From: JAGTVG01 sp964389805
GTDB taxonomy: Bacteria > Bacteroidota > Bacteroidia > Cytophagales > Cyclobacteriaceae
Direction: 5' to 3'
DNA length: 33,741 bases
NCBI GenBank assembly: GCA_964389805.1
Contig: CAYMFU010000106.1
Coordinates: 1 to 33,741, forward strand
Part shown: positions 17,391 to 26,235 of the stretch, piece by piece
Position numbering within the stretch: position 1 is the first letter of the stretch
Layout of the letters: every line of letters starts with the position of its first letter
Position numbers and translations under genes: made by a program
The notes under the pieces: model-generated
Databases searched by the model: none
Seen by the model: only the letters and a program-made list of their open reading frames with translations
Told to the model about the DNA's origin: nothing

Positions 17391-17679
17391 ATCATTTAAG
17401 AATTGTGATTAAAAAAACTATTGCATAAAAAGGCTCATCATTGAAAAAAAAGTAAGTAACGTAGTTCTTAATTCCTCTATTAAAAAGACAGCGGGATGTA
17501 AGATTATATTACTTTATAATTTATATTTAGAAAGTTATGCTATTTTTCAGTCTTATCAAAAAAAAATGCTTAAAAGCATAAAAAATGAAATATAATATGA
17601 AATAAATACTTTTTAATATTTCCTTAATAAGTCCTTTCTTTTGTATATTTATATATTATTATCCAACTCTTGAATTAGA
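17391..17679. promoter_or_regulatory. Divergent intergenic region; probable promoters for both gene runs
   Basis: This 289-bp AT-rich stretch separates the first genes of the two runs and has no supportable gene. A near-perfect palindrome (ATGCTT-AA-AAGCAT, 17566-17579) inside A-runs is a candidate operator. For the plus strand, TATATTTA at 17644-17651 with TTTC 21 nt upstream is a weak match to the Bacteroidota promoter pattern (TTTG, 19-21 nt, TAnnTTTG); it would put transcription start about 20 nt before the ATG at 17680. No equally good minus-strand match was seen. Confidence 0.4.
17566..17579. promoter_or_regulatory. Candidate operator palindrome in the divergent promoter region
   Basis: ATGCTT (17566-17571) and AAGCAT (17574-17579) are exact inverted repeats around two A residues, flanked by A-tracts. 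The position, about 100 bp from the plus-strand start and 175 bp from the minus-strand start, would suit a regulator acting on both runs. No regulator gene is in the window, so the partner is unknown, and a palindrome of this size can occur by chance in AT-rich DNA. Confidence 0.3.
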
Positions 17680-20259
17680 ATGATTAGATTTTTCATTATC
17701 ACACTTTTATATTTTTCAGTTTCATGTACAGCCAGTCCCCAGGTAAGCATTTTATATCCTCAAGACGGTTCCTTTCATGAAGAACTTGCAGCAAAAGAGA
17801 TCAGGAAATACATTTATCTGCGAACGGACGCGTTACTAAGCATCAAGAACTCGAATGAAATACCAGTAAATGGTGACCTAATTCTTATTGCCCCTTTTGA
17901 TCATCCCATGCTCTCTGCATTTCAGCTGGAATTAAATCATGAACCTTCGCCACGAGGATTCATCATCAAAACAATTGAAACGGAAGGCAGGAAAATTCTG
18001 GTAATTTCAGGGCATGATGGAGTTTCAACCTTATATGGTTCCTACAGGTTTGCTGAACACCTTGGAATTGCTTTCGATCTTGCCGGGGATATAATCCCGG
18101 ATCAGAAAATCCAACTCGATATTTCAGGGTTTGATGAAGTTGGTGAACCTATATTGGACCTTGTCGGAATATTGCCCTTCCATGATTTTCATCAGGGTCC
18201 GGATCTCTGGAATACGGAAGATTACAGAGCCATTGTTTCTCAGCTCCCAAAGTTAGGGATGAACTTTATCGGACTTCATAATTATCACAGGTGGTCAGGT
18301 ACCACTGACAGGAAAAATAATATCCCGCAGGGACCGGAACCCAATGTCTGGATCGGATTGCCGGAAGATGTCAATAGTAATGGATCCGTTCGTTGGTCCT
18401 ACCCTGCTTTTTATGCTCATACCCATCGGCCTGACCGGATCTGGGGATTTGCCAAAAGGAATACCGACCTCTTCCATGCAGGTGCCGGAGATTTGTTTTC
18501 GCAAAATGCTTATGATTCGGACGTTATGGGAACAACTTATCCCCAGGAAGTGACTGCCAGTAATCAGGTGTTTAACAATGCCGGAATAATGCTCAATAAC
18601 GCATTCAGCCATGCAAGAAATCTAGGTGTAATGACAGCAGTTGGAACTGAATTACCCATGGGGTTGGAACCCAAGGGTCCTGAAGTAAACAAATCATGGG
18701 TACGTGGAATACCCCCCAGGCTTCAGCAAAGGCTGGCAGATAAAAATATGAATCCCGAAGATCCCGAGGTAGTTAAGACCATCTATAAGGGTATTTTCGA
18801 AAGAATTATGAAAACGCATCCCCTGGATTACTATTGGCTATGGTCCTGGGAAGTCTGGTCAAACTATGGGGTTAATAAGACTCAAATCAATGCATTTAAG
18901 TCAGATATCAAGCTGGCTGAACAGGCACTGGATGAGCTGGGGAATCCCTTTCAGCTGGGCTTGGGAGCCTGGAGGATTGGAACAGTGGACAACCATGCTG
19001 AATTTGATGATATCTTACCTCCTGAAGCACCCTTTTACGGGCTCTGGGATGAAGCTGAGGGAATGGAAATGTTAAAACCCGACCGTATTAAATGGGCGGC
19101 CACCTGGGCAGAAGAAGATTGGGGATTATTACAACCCCAACTTGAATTGCACAGAATATATAATGATGCAAAAGCGGCTGTTGATAAAAAGACCAATGGC
19201 CTGATAGCCAAACACTGGCGAACGAGAATCCTCGGAGCCAACCTGGGATCCATGAAGGACCTGCTCTGGGCTTACGGCCCTACCGGGCAACCTTTGACGA
19301 GGTCCTTGGATATGGATAAAAATACATGGATACAGGCATTTTATCTTGATTGGGCCGAAAGAAATTTCGGAACTGAAGTTGCACATCCTGTTGCAGAAAT
19401 ATTAGCAGGTTTGGATATGGCTGGTGAACCGGGTTCTGAAGGGGCTATTCCCAGTGTAACCGGTTGGGATTCGGATGAGGAGGATTCGGATAACGGTGCA
19501 CCAGGTGCTATCTCACCTATAGAAACACCCTGGGAAAAAGAGAGAATGAAGTACGACTTTGTATCAAAACTTGAAGGAATTCGTTCCAGTGTGGTTGGAA
19601 CCGGCAACCTTTCCCGTTATGATTATTGGCTGAAATCCATACAGGTTATGAAACTATTGGCTGAGTATGGAACTCAAAAATATCGTTTTGAAACGGAGAT
19701 GGATAAGGAGCAGTTTCAGGAGGCCCTTGATCTCAGAATCAAAATGGCCAGGTTGTTTGAGAAGATCATGACCCTGGAAATTGAGAAAATGGTCAACACC
19801 AGTGATTTAGGGGAGATCATTAATCTTGAAATCCTTAACTGGTATCAGCTGATGATACTTAAGTGGGATCAAAAACTCAGCGAGGGTCTTGGAAAGCAGA
19901 TACCTGATGAAGCGAACCCTTCCTCCGGGTATAATGGAGATCCTTTTATAAAAGCAACCCCTTCCATTTCCCAGATTTATAAAGGTGAAGATTATAAACT
20001 GAAAGTATATATCATGGGTGACCTGAAGGATCCAAAATTACATTGGCGTTATCTAGGAGATAAAGTATACTACGAGATACCTGTCAAAAATATTGGCAGA
20101 TCGGTTTTTGAGGTGAAAATTGATAGCCCGGTAGAAGATTTTGAGTATTATATGGAAGCTTCCGGAGAGGCAGGAAAATCGTATTTCCCGGCCACATCTC
20201 CTGAAATGAATGCTGCCGTTATTGTAATAGAGGAACCAATAACATTTATTGATGAATAG
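17680..20259 (+). CDS. Putative glycoside hydrolase lipoprotein with GH67/GH20-type N-terminal domain, family unassigned
   Basis: An 859-residue lipoprotein (SVSC, Cys16). Residues about 20-150 form the beta-alpha-beta domain found ahead of GH20, GH67 and GH115 barrels: AAKEIRKYIYLRT, then KILVISGHDG and GVSTLYGSYRFAEHLG at 114-129. A barrel-like region follows: PFHDFHQGPDLWNTEDY from 166, KLGMNFIGLHNYHRW near 191-205, YPAFYAHT, and a Trp-rich YYWLWSWEVW near 387. The C-terminal part is helical (about 660-750), then a final beta domain. Architecture suggests an exo-acting enzyme on acidic or branched glycans, for example an alpha-glucuronidase-like activity. I cannot assign a CAZy family or catalytic residues. 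It is the first gene of the plus-strand run, 54 nt before the PQQ-like gene, and shares the divergent promoter region with GH3. Confidence 0.65.
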   Translation: MIRFFIITLLYFSVSCTASPQVSILYPQDGSFHEELAAKEIRKYIYLRTDALLSIKNSNEIPVNGDLILIAPFDHPMLSAFQLELNHEPSPRGFIIKTIETEGRKILVISGHDGVSTLYGSYRFAEHLGIAFDLAGDIIPDQKIQLDISGFDEVGEPILDLVGILPFHDFHQGPDLWNTEDYRAIVSQLPKLGMNFIGLHNYHRWSGTTDRKNNIPQGPEPNVWIGLPEDVNSNGSVRWSYPAFYAHTHRPDRIWGFAKRNTDLFHAGAGDLFSQNAYDSDVMGTTYPQEVTASNQVFNNAGIMLNNAFSHARNLGVMTAVGTELPMGLEPKGPEVNKSWVRGIPPRLQQRLADKNMNPEDPEVVKTIYKGIFERIMKTHPLDYYWLWSWEVWSNYGVNKTQINAFKSDIKLAEQALDELGNPFQLGLGAWRIGTVDNHAEFDDILPPEAPFYGLWDEAEGMEMLKPDRIKWAATWAEEDWGLLQPQLELHRIYNDAKAAVDKKTNGLIAKHWRTRILGANLGSMKDLLWAYGPTGQPLTRSLDMDKNTWIQAFYLDWAERNFGTEVAHPVAEILAGLDMAGEPGSEGAIPSVTGWDSDEEDSDNGAPGAISPIETPWEKERMKYDFVSKLEGIRSSVVGTGNLSRYDYWLKSIQVMKLLAEYGTQKYRFETEMDKEQFQEALDLRIKMARLFEKIMTLEIEKMVNTSDLGEIINLEILNWYQLMILKWDQKLSEGLGKQIPDEANPSSGYNGDPFIKATPSISQIYKGEDYKLKVYIMGDLKDPKLHWRYLGDKVYYEIPVKNIGRSVFEVKIDSPVEDFEYYMEASGEAGKSYFPATSPEMNAAVIVIEEPITFIDE

Positions 20260-20313
20260 CTTAAATCCGGGGATCTAATATTCTGATAAAACATTCTTTT
20301 TACAAAGTGAACA

Positions 20314-21687
20314 ATGAAAGGAATTCTAAAAGCCACATTTTTTCTGATATTCTTTTTGATGATATATGATTCATTACGCGGACAAAACATAAGATATCCA
20401 ATTTGGAGTGTTTCATCAGGAAAGCCTGATCAAGGAGATACAGGATGGAATTCCCCTGCAATTGGCCCTGATGGGACGATATACTTTGGTGCTAAGAATG
20501 GAAAAATGTGGGCAGTTCGTCCGGATGGCCGGATTAAATGGGAAAAGAAAATTGCAAAAAACCTGGCCGGGAGCAGTGCCGTTTTGACTTCCGATGGTAA
20601 TGCCCTTTATATTGGGGAACAGGCCCATCCGGGCAAATTATTGTACGTTGACACGAGTGATGGAAACATCCTTTGGGAATATACATTACCAAAACCAGAT
20701 CATCTAATTGAAACTCCCGAACCAAGACAGAAACTGGGTGGTGGAATAAATAGCACCCCAGCCATCAGTCAAGATGAGAAATCAATATACTTTGGTACCG
20801 GCAATTGGGTGGAATGCAATCCCTGTAAAGAGGATATTTATGATGATCGATTATTTGCTCTGGATATCTCCGGGGAAGAACCAAAGTTAAAATGGATATT
20901 AAAGGGATCAGAAGTAGATCCAATTCAGAATAATTTTCGTTTGTCATTCTGGGCAGCTCCTTCCGTAGCGTCTGATGGAACAATTTATATCAGCAACTTT
21001 AATGGTTTTCTATATCATATAGCCGATAAAGGTCAGACATTTGAAATTTTACATCGTTTCAATTTTTTTAAAGTTCGTACACAGAAAGCAGTAAACGAAC
21101 ATATCCCACCTGAAATCTGGTCCTCCTGTGCAATAAATAAAGATGGGATAGTCTATATTTCTTCCAATGATGGCCAGATGTGGGCATTCAATCCGGACCT
21201 GTCCGTGAAATGGAATTATAAATATGAATACGATGGGGAATTCTATGAAGCATTTGCATCTCCAGTGTTTACACCTAACGGGCTGGTGATTATGGGTAAT
21301 GAAAAAGGGTACCTCAACGGGCATGATAAAGAAACAGGTGAATTAATATGGAAATATCCAGATACAGAAGATCCAGTGGAAGAATGGTGGAGAACACCGA
21401 CTGTGAATGCAAAAGGCCTGCTGGTTGTTGGATCGGAAAAATCAGGAAAATATTTTGGTATCAATAGCATTGATGGAACATTGGTATGGGAAACACCGGA
21501 TATCGGATTGGAAACCGGTTGTTTCCCTGCCATAGCAGATGACGGTACTATTTATGTTACAGGAGGTTTCAATGGAGGACTTTTTGCACTGCCCGGGGAT
21601 TCCCCCCTGGCCGAAACAGATTGGCCGAAAGGACTACAGAACAACAGGAACACTAGCAGTTATAAAAATAAAATTTATAAGGAATGA
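20314..21687 (+). CDS. Secreted PQQ-like beta-propeller repeat protein
   Basis: A 457-residue protein with a signal peptide (about 1-24, SLRGQ). It contains repeated beta-propeller blades of the PQQ-enzyme type, each with a pattern such as SPAIGPDGTIYFGAKNG or PAIADDGTIYVTGG followed by a Trp strand (GRIKWEKKI, GNILWEYTL, GELIWKYP, GTLVWETP). At least seven such strands can be counted. The C-terminal WPKGLQNNRNTSSY resembles the 'WP-F-hydrophobic-N' tail seen in similar propellers. No PQQ-binding dehydrogenase residues were identified, so this is probably a binding or scaffold propeller, or an uncharacterised enzyme. Its TGA overlaps an upstream ATG of the next gene (ATGA at 21684-21687). Its position among glycosidase genes suggests co-expression with them. 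Confidence 0.82.
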   Translation: MKGILKATFFLIFFLMIYDSLRGQNIRYPIWSVSSGKPDQGDTGWNSPAIGPDGTIYFGAKNGKMWAVRPDGRIKWEKKIAKNLAGSSAVLTSDGNALYIGEQAHPGKLLYVDTSDGNILWEYTLPKPDHLIETPEPRQKLGGGINSTPAISQDEKSIYFGTGNWVECNPCKEDIYDDRLFALDISGEEPKLKWILKGSEVDPIQNNFRLSFWAAPSVASDGTIYISNFNGFLYHIADKGQTFEILHRFNFFKVRTQKAVNEHIPPEIWSSCAINKDGIVYISSNDGQMWAFNPDLSVKWNYKYEYDGEFYEAFASPVFTPNGLVIMGNEKGYLNGHDKETGELIWKYPDTEDPVEEWWRTPTVNAKGLLVVGSEKSGKYFGINSIDGTLVWETPDIGLETGCFPAIADDGTIYVTGGFNGGLFALPGDSPLAETDWPKGLQNNRNTSSYKNKIYKE

Positions 21688-21710
21688 ATTATAACATAAA
21701 GAAACATGAT

Positions 21711-23270
21711 ATGAAAACATTAAAAACAATATGCGTAATTATAGCCATATTAATGGTAGGGTATATACCTGGTGGTTATGGGCAGACAGTAAATTCGGGG
21801 TCACCAACAGGGCCATACGAGCCCAACTGGGAATCTTTGGCAAACCACGAAACTCCAGAGTGGTTTGAAGATGCTGTTCTCGGTATTTACTTTCACTGGG
21901 GACCGTATTCTGTTCCGGCATTTGGCTGCTGGGGAGGCCGGAATATGTATCAACCTGAAGGAGGAAATTCCGAAGCCTGGGGGCATATCGATCGAAAGAA
22001 ATATAAGAATACATATGATTATGTCAGCAAGGAATATGGCGTTCCTGGACTGGAATTTGGGTACAAAGACTTCATCCCTATGTTCAAGGCAGAAAAATGG
22101 AATCCTGAAGAATGGGCCTCCCTATTCAAAGAGGCTGGTGCAGACTTTGCAGGCCCTGTAGCCATACATCACGATGGTTTTGCTATGTGGGACAGCGAGC
22201 ACCATGAATACAACTCCGGAGATATGGGTCCGAAAAGGGATATAACAGGTGAAATACTGGCAGCTGTAGAGAAACAGGGGCTAAAAACATTTGCCTCCTT
22301 CCATTATTATACCAATTGGATCTATTTTAATCCTGGGAGAACAATAAGCCCTTTTAAAACAGATGTGAATGATCCAAAATACACAGGTTTATATGGGTCA
22401 ATTAAAGAGATCAACAGTGCTTGGGATAGTGGCCCCATGACAGAAGAATTCCAGCAAGCCTGGTATGACAATGTAATTGAAGTAATTGATAAGTATGCTC
22501 CGGATCAACTTTGGTTCGAAATTGGTTTTAGTGATGAAGGTAATATCGGTGAATCGTATACTCAAAATGCTCTGGCTCATTACTTTAATACGGCCTACAA
22601 ACTGAATAAAGATGTTGTTGTCACACGTAAAGATGACGATTTACCTCTTTCAGTATCGGTTCTTGATATAGAAGCAGGTGAACTGGATGAAGCTCAGGAA
22701 ACGGTCTGGCAAACGGATATTTCAATGGGAATGAACCATTCCTGGGCTTATTCACCAGATGCTGTGAGTCGACCGGTGAATATGATCATTGATGAAATTG
22801 TGGATCGCAAAAGTAAAAATGGAGTTACCTTATTAAGCCTGGCTCCAAAAGCTGATGGCACACTCCCTCCTTCCCAGATTGAATCTTTAAAAGAAATTGG
22901 TAAGTGGATGGCAATCAACAAGGAAGCATTATACGGAGCTAAACCCGCTCCCTTTGTGGAGGGAGGAACTGACCAGCGAGTAGCTGGAACTATTCGCTTT
23001 ACTCAAAAGGACAATTATTTATATGCTATTGAGATCGGCAATAAGATTTTAGAAATGGAGGAGGCGCATAAGTACAAGAAGAGTAAAGCACCCAAAGCTC
23101 CTTATAAAATACCTGGTGTTAAAGCCCTGGAAGGATCGGAGATAAGGATGCTTGGTAGCGATGAATCCCTACCCTGGAAACAGAAAGGAAAAGATATAAT
23201 CATCGAAAAGCTTCCTCAACGATTGCCGTGTGATCATGCATGGACATTTAAGATACCAGTCAATAAATAA
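21711..23270 (+). CDS. GH29-like alpha-L-fucosidase homologue with Glu at the nucleophile position
   Basis: Start chosen at 21711 (MKTLKTICV) for a clean signal peptide ending YGQ; an ATG at 21684 overlapping the previous stop would add nine polar residues. The product is 519 residues. GH29 landmarks: HWGPYS 62-67, GYKDFIPMF from 117, ADFAGPVAIHHDGFAMWDS, PDQLWF-x-I, WQTDISMG, then NGVTLLSLAPKADGTLP. GH29 enzymes remove alpha-L-fucose by a retaining mechanism whose nucleophile is the Asp of WFDG. Here the codon at that place is GAA (WFE, Glu270), whereas the paralogue at 30844-31992 has WFD. The C-terminal beta domain (about 415-519) is present. The protein may be a low-activity, altered or non-catalytic homologue. 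It lies 11 nt before the GH31 gene, clearly in an operon. Confidence 0.88.
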   Translation: MKTLKTICVIIAILMVGYIPGGYGQTVNSGSPTGPYEPNWESLANHETPEWFEDAVLGIYFHWGPYSVPAFGCWGGRNMYQPEGGNSEAWGHIDRKKYKNTYDYVSKEYGVPGLEFGYKDFIPMFKAEKWNPEEWASLFKEAGADFAGPVAIHHDGFAMWDSEHHEYNSGDMGPKRDITGEILAAVEKQGLKTFASFHYYTNWIYFNPGRTISPFKTDVNDPKYTGLYGSIKEINSAWDSGPMTEEFQQAWYDNVIEVIDKYAPDQLWFEIGFSDEGNIGESYTQNALAHYFNTAYKLNKDVVVTRKDDDLPLSVSVLDIEAGELDEAQETVWQTDISMGMNHSWAYSPDAVSRPVNMIIDEIVDRKSKNGVTLLSLAPKADGTLPPSQIESLKEIGKWMAINKEALYGAKPAPFVEGGTDQRVAGTIRFTQKDNYLYAIEIGNKILEMEEAHKYKKSKAPKAPYKIPGVKALEGSEIRMLGSDESLPWKQKGKDIIIEKLPQRLPCDHAWTFKIPVNK

Positions 23271-23281
23271 CAGTTATTAAA

Positions 23282-26116
23282 ATGAATAATAGAAACGTGA
23301 TTCCGTTGTGTATTGTGAGCCTACTCTTATTCGTATCATGTAATAGAGAAAAGTCTCGATTTAATGAATCAAAAGATGGTTTAGTCATCTCCTTGGACAG
23401 CTCGATCACGGGAGGTGTGAAAAGATTGAAGGTTAATGTCATCTCTGAATACACTATTCAAGTTCTAGCCTCCGCGAATCAGGAGTTTTCGACACGAAAA
23501 AGCCTTTCGGTAGTCGAGCAGACTGGAGATCCAGTGGATTATGACGTTTCAGAAAGCGCTAATACTGTAACCATCTCAACTTCGAAACTAATTGCAAAAA
23601 TAAATACCGAAAATGGGACTATCGATTTCTTTAATCAGAATGGCACTTCACTGTTGAAAGAAAAGAAACGCTCGCTAAACTACGTTGAAACACCACTCGA
23701 TAAGTATTTCAACATCGAACAGCAGTTCAATATTGTTCAAGATGAAGCCTTGTATGGTTTAGGTCAGATAAATAACGGGGTTATGAATTACAGAGGCCGC
23801 AAACAGTTATTGATACAAACCAATCACAATGCGGTAAATCCTTTTATCCTTTCCACAAAAGGTTACGGTATCTTCTGGGATAATTATTCAGAAACCCAGT
23901 TTGACAATGAAACGGACATTGAAACCATGGTCCTACGATCGGAAGTTGCTGACGAAATCAACTACTATTTTATTTATGGAGCAGATAGTGATGATATCGT
24001 TGCTCAATACAGGAAATTAACCGGCCATGCCCCACTTTATGGAAAATGGGCTTACGGTTATTGGCAAAGTAAGGAGCGTTACGTTTCACAAGAGGACATT
24101 CTTGCTGCCGCCAGAGAATACCGAGAACGCAAGGTTCCAATAGATAACATCGTACAGGACTGGGAGTATTGGGAAGAAGAGCGGTGGAATTCCATGGTGT
24201 ATGATAAGAAACGCTTTCCGAATCCGGAAGACATGATTCGTGAAATTCATGACCTCAACTATCATTATATGATCACAATCTGGCCTGGTTCAGACAAGGA
24301 AACTGACCTCTATAAAAAAATAAAACAAGCGGGATATGCCTACGATGACATTGTAGCTGACGGAGGATTTATCTGTGATATGTTCAACGAAGAATGTGGT
24401 GACATCTTCTGGAATCACATGAAAGAAAACCTATTTGATCTGGGGGTAGATGCCTGGTGGCTGGACGGCACTGAACCTGCGGTAAATAATGAATTTTACC
24501 CTTATTGCATCAAGCATGAATTGATCAACAATGGAGTTAAGAACAGCATGGGTACTTTCAGGAGATATCTGAATCCCTATTCCTTAGTAGAGTCTGGACA
24601 TATCTACCGTAATCAAAGGGCCACAACCGACCAAAAAAGGGTATTTATGATGAGCAGATCAGGTTTTGCAGGACAGCAACGAAACGCTGCTGCGACGTGG
24701 TCTGGAGATATAAACTCAACGTGGGATGTTTTACAGTACCAGGTTCCCGCTGGATTAAATTTTAGCATGAGCGGTATGCCGTATTGGACCTCAGATATTG
24801 GTGGTTTTTTTGCGGAAGAGTTTTGTCCTGAGGAATGTCCACAGGAGCGAATAGTTGAGGGATACAAGGAACTATACGTAAGATGGTTCCAGTACGGTGC
24901 CTTTTGTCCTCTTTTCCGATCTCATGGCACCTTCTATCCAAGAGAAGTATGGCGGTTTGGAGAACCTGGATCATGGGCTTATGATGCCCTCTTGAAAGCG
25001 GATAATCTACGTTATCGACTCATGCCATATATCTATTCAATGGCCTGGCGTGTCACCGATCAAGGATACACCATCATGCGCGGGCTTCCATTCGTATTTC
25101 CTGATGATAAGCAGACATACAGTATAACCGATCAATTCATGTTCGGTGACGCATTTCTTGTCAATCCGGTGGTAAAAAGCATTTTCGGGAAAGATATTAA
25201 ACCGGAGCTTATTCCAGCTGAGCATTTGTTTAGTAATGAAGGTAAGAAAGGTTCTATGACTATCGAAGAAGTCGCTGAAGATGGTAGTTTCATGAAAGAA
25301 GCGATTTATGCAACTGATCAACCTGGGGGCTGGGAAGAATGGGATATCTGTTTCGCCATGGGACGAAAGAGAGTCTCAGGGCAGATTCTCACGAAAGAAG
25401 CCGGGAAATACGAATTCTTCTTGAACAAATTTACTGGGGATGTCATACTCTCCCCTTTTGATATTGAAGTAAATGTCCAAGAATTTGAAACAGGTAGAAC
25501 TGTCCCTTTTAACAATCTAAACCTAAAAGCAAACACGAAATACAAGGTGTCTTTTGAATATAGCGCAGAAGGCGATTTTAATGAGCTAGCCTGGATCACA
25601 CCTGATCAAAGAAATAATGCTCCAGACAATACTCCTGTTCGTTCACTGTATCTGCCAAAAGATAATATGTGGTTTGACTTCTGGACCGGCAAGACCGTTC
25701 AAGGTGGTCAGCGTGTTTCGGTAGATGCACCCATTGGCAGGATTCCGCTTTTCGTAAGAGCAGGATCTATTGTACCCATGGGTCCATTCCTACAGTATTC
25801 TGACGAAAAACCTGCAGATCCGATCGATTTAAGAATTTATCCGGGTGCAGATGGAGAGTTTGAATTGTATGAGGATGAGAACGATACTTATAATTACGAA
25901 AAAGGAATCTACTCTACCATTAAGTTTGAATGGAATGATGCAGAACAAAAGCTAACCATTGATAAAAGAGAAGGAGAATTTCCTGGCATGTTACTGGAAC
26001 GCACCTTTAGAATTACATGGGTAGCACCGAATCATGGTATAGGAGAAGGTATAAACGAACAGCCAGATCTGGTTGTAACATATACTGGTGAGAAAATCGA
26101 CATAATAAAAGAATAA
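23282..26116 (+). CDS. GH31 family alpha-xylosidase/alpha-glucosidase-like lipoprotein
   Basis: A 944-residue lipoprotein (LFVSC, Cys20). N-terminal beta-sandwich about 25-245 (DEALYGLGQINNGVMNYRG), then the TIM barrel starting KWAYGYWQSKERY 255-267, with VQDWEYWEE and the nucleophile Asp395 in WWLDGTEP. The acid/base candidate is Asp476 in TWSGDINSTW. MPYWTSDIGGFF and FCPLFRSHGTFYPRE follow. A beta-rich insertion (about 680-770, GKYEFFLNKFTGDV) resembles the PA14-type module of bacterial alpha-xylosidases. The C-terminal domain ends with YEDENDTYNYEKG. KWAYGYWQSKERY and the PA14-like module favour the alpha-xylosidase branch; alpha-glucosidase is the alternative. It follows GH29 by 11 nt and precedes a probable terminator. 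Retaining release of alpha-linked xylose or glucose is the family activity. Confidence 0.94.
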   Translation: MNNRNVIPLCIVSLLLFVSCNREKSRFNESKDGLVISLDSSITGGVKRLKVNVISEYTIQVLASANQEFSTRKSLSVVEQTGDPVDYDVSESANTVTISTSKLIAKINTENGTIDFFNQNGTSLLKEKKRSLNYVETPLDKYFNIEQQFNIVQDEALYGLGQINNGVMNYRGRKQLLIQTNHNAVNPFILSTKGYGIFWDNYSETQFDNETDIETMVLRSEVADEINYYFIYGADSDDIVAQYRKLTGHAPLYGKWAYGYWQSKERYVSQEDILAAAREYRERKVPIDNIVQDWEYWEEERWNSMVYDKKRFPNPEDMIREIHDLNYHYMITIWPGSDKETDLYKKIKQAGYAYDDIVADGGFICDMFNEECGDIFWNHMKENLFDLGVDAWWLDGTEPAVNNEFYPYCIKHELINNGVKNSMGTFRRYLNPYSLVESGHIYRNQRATTDQKRVFMMSRSGFAGQQRNAAATWSGDINSTWDVLQYQVPAGLNFSMSGMPYWTSDIGGFFAEEFCPEECPQERIVEGYKELYVRWFQYGAFCPLFRSHGTFYPREVWRFGEPGSWAYDALLKADNLRYRLMPYIYSMAWRVTDQGYTIMRGLPFVFPDDKQTYSITDQFMFGDAFLVNPVVKSIFGKDIKPELIPAEHLFSNEGKKGSMTIEEVAEDGSFMKEAIYATDQPGGWEEWDICFAMGRKRVSGQILTKEAGKYEFFLNKFTGDVILSPFDIEVNVQEFETGRTVPFNNLNLKANTKYKVSFEYSAEGDFNELAWITPDQRNNAPDNTPVRSLYLPKDNMWFDFWTGKTVQGGQRVSVDAPIGRIPLFVRAGSIVPMGPFLQYSDEKPADPIDLRIYPGADGEFELYEDENDTYNYEKGIYSTIKFEWNDAEQKLTIDKREGEFPGMLLERTFRITWVAPNHGIGEGINEQPDLVVTYTGEKIDIIKE

Positions 26117-26128
26117 TCACAACCAAAT

Positions 26129-26175
26129 ACGGAGTTAAGTTACACCTCATAAAAGCTTAACTCTGTCTTTTTATT
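26129..26175 (+). terminator. Probable intrinsic terminator after the GH31 gene
   Basis: ACGGAGTTAAG (26129-26139) pairs with CTTAACTCTGT (26156-26166), with one G-T pair, across a 16-nt loop, followed by CTTTTTATT. It starts 12 nt after the GH31 stop codon and separates the 17680-26116 run from the sulfatase at 26236. It implies a separate or read-through promoter for the downstream pair. Confidence 0.72.
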
Positions 26176-26235
26176 CACTCTTTAAATACCCCATGCTCTA
26201 ATATTAATCAGCTTTTCAATTCAAATTATAGACAT

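Noticed and set aside
17680..20259. Calling this protein GH115 alpha-glucuronidase
   Set aside because: Only the N-terminal domain type is shared; the barrel motifs I would expect of GH115 are not evident, so the family is left open.
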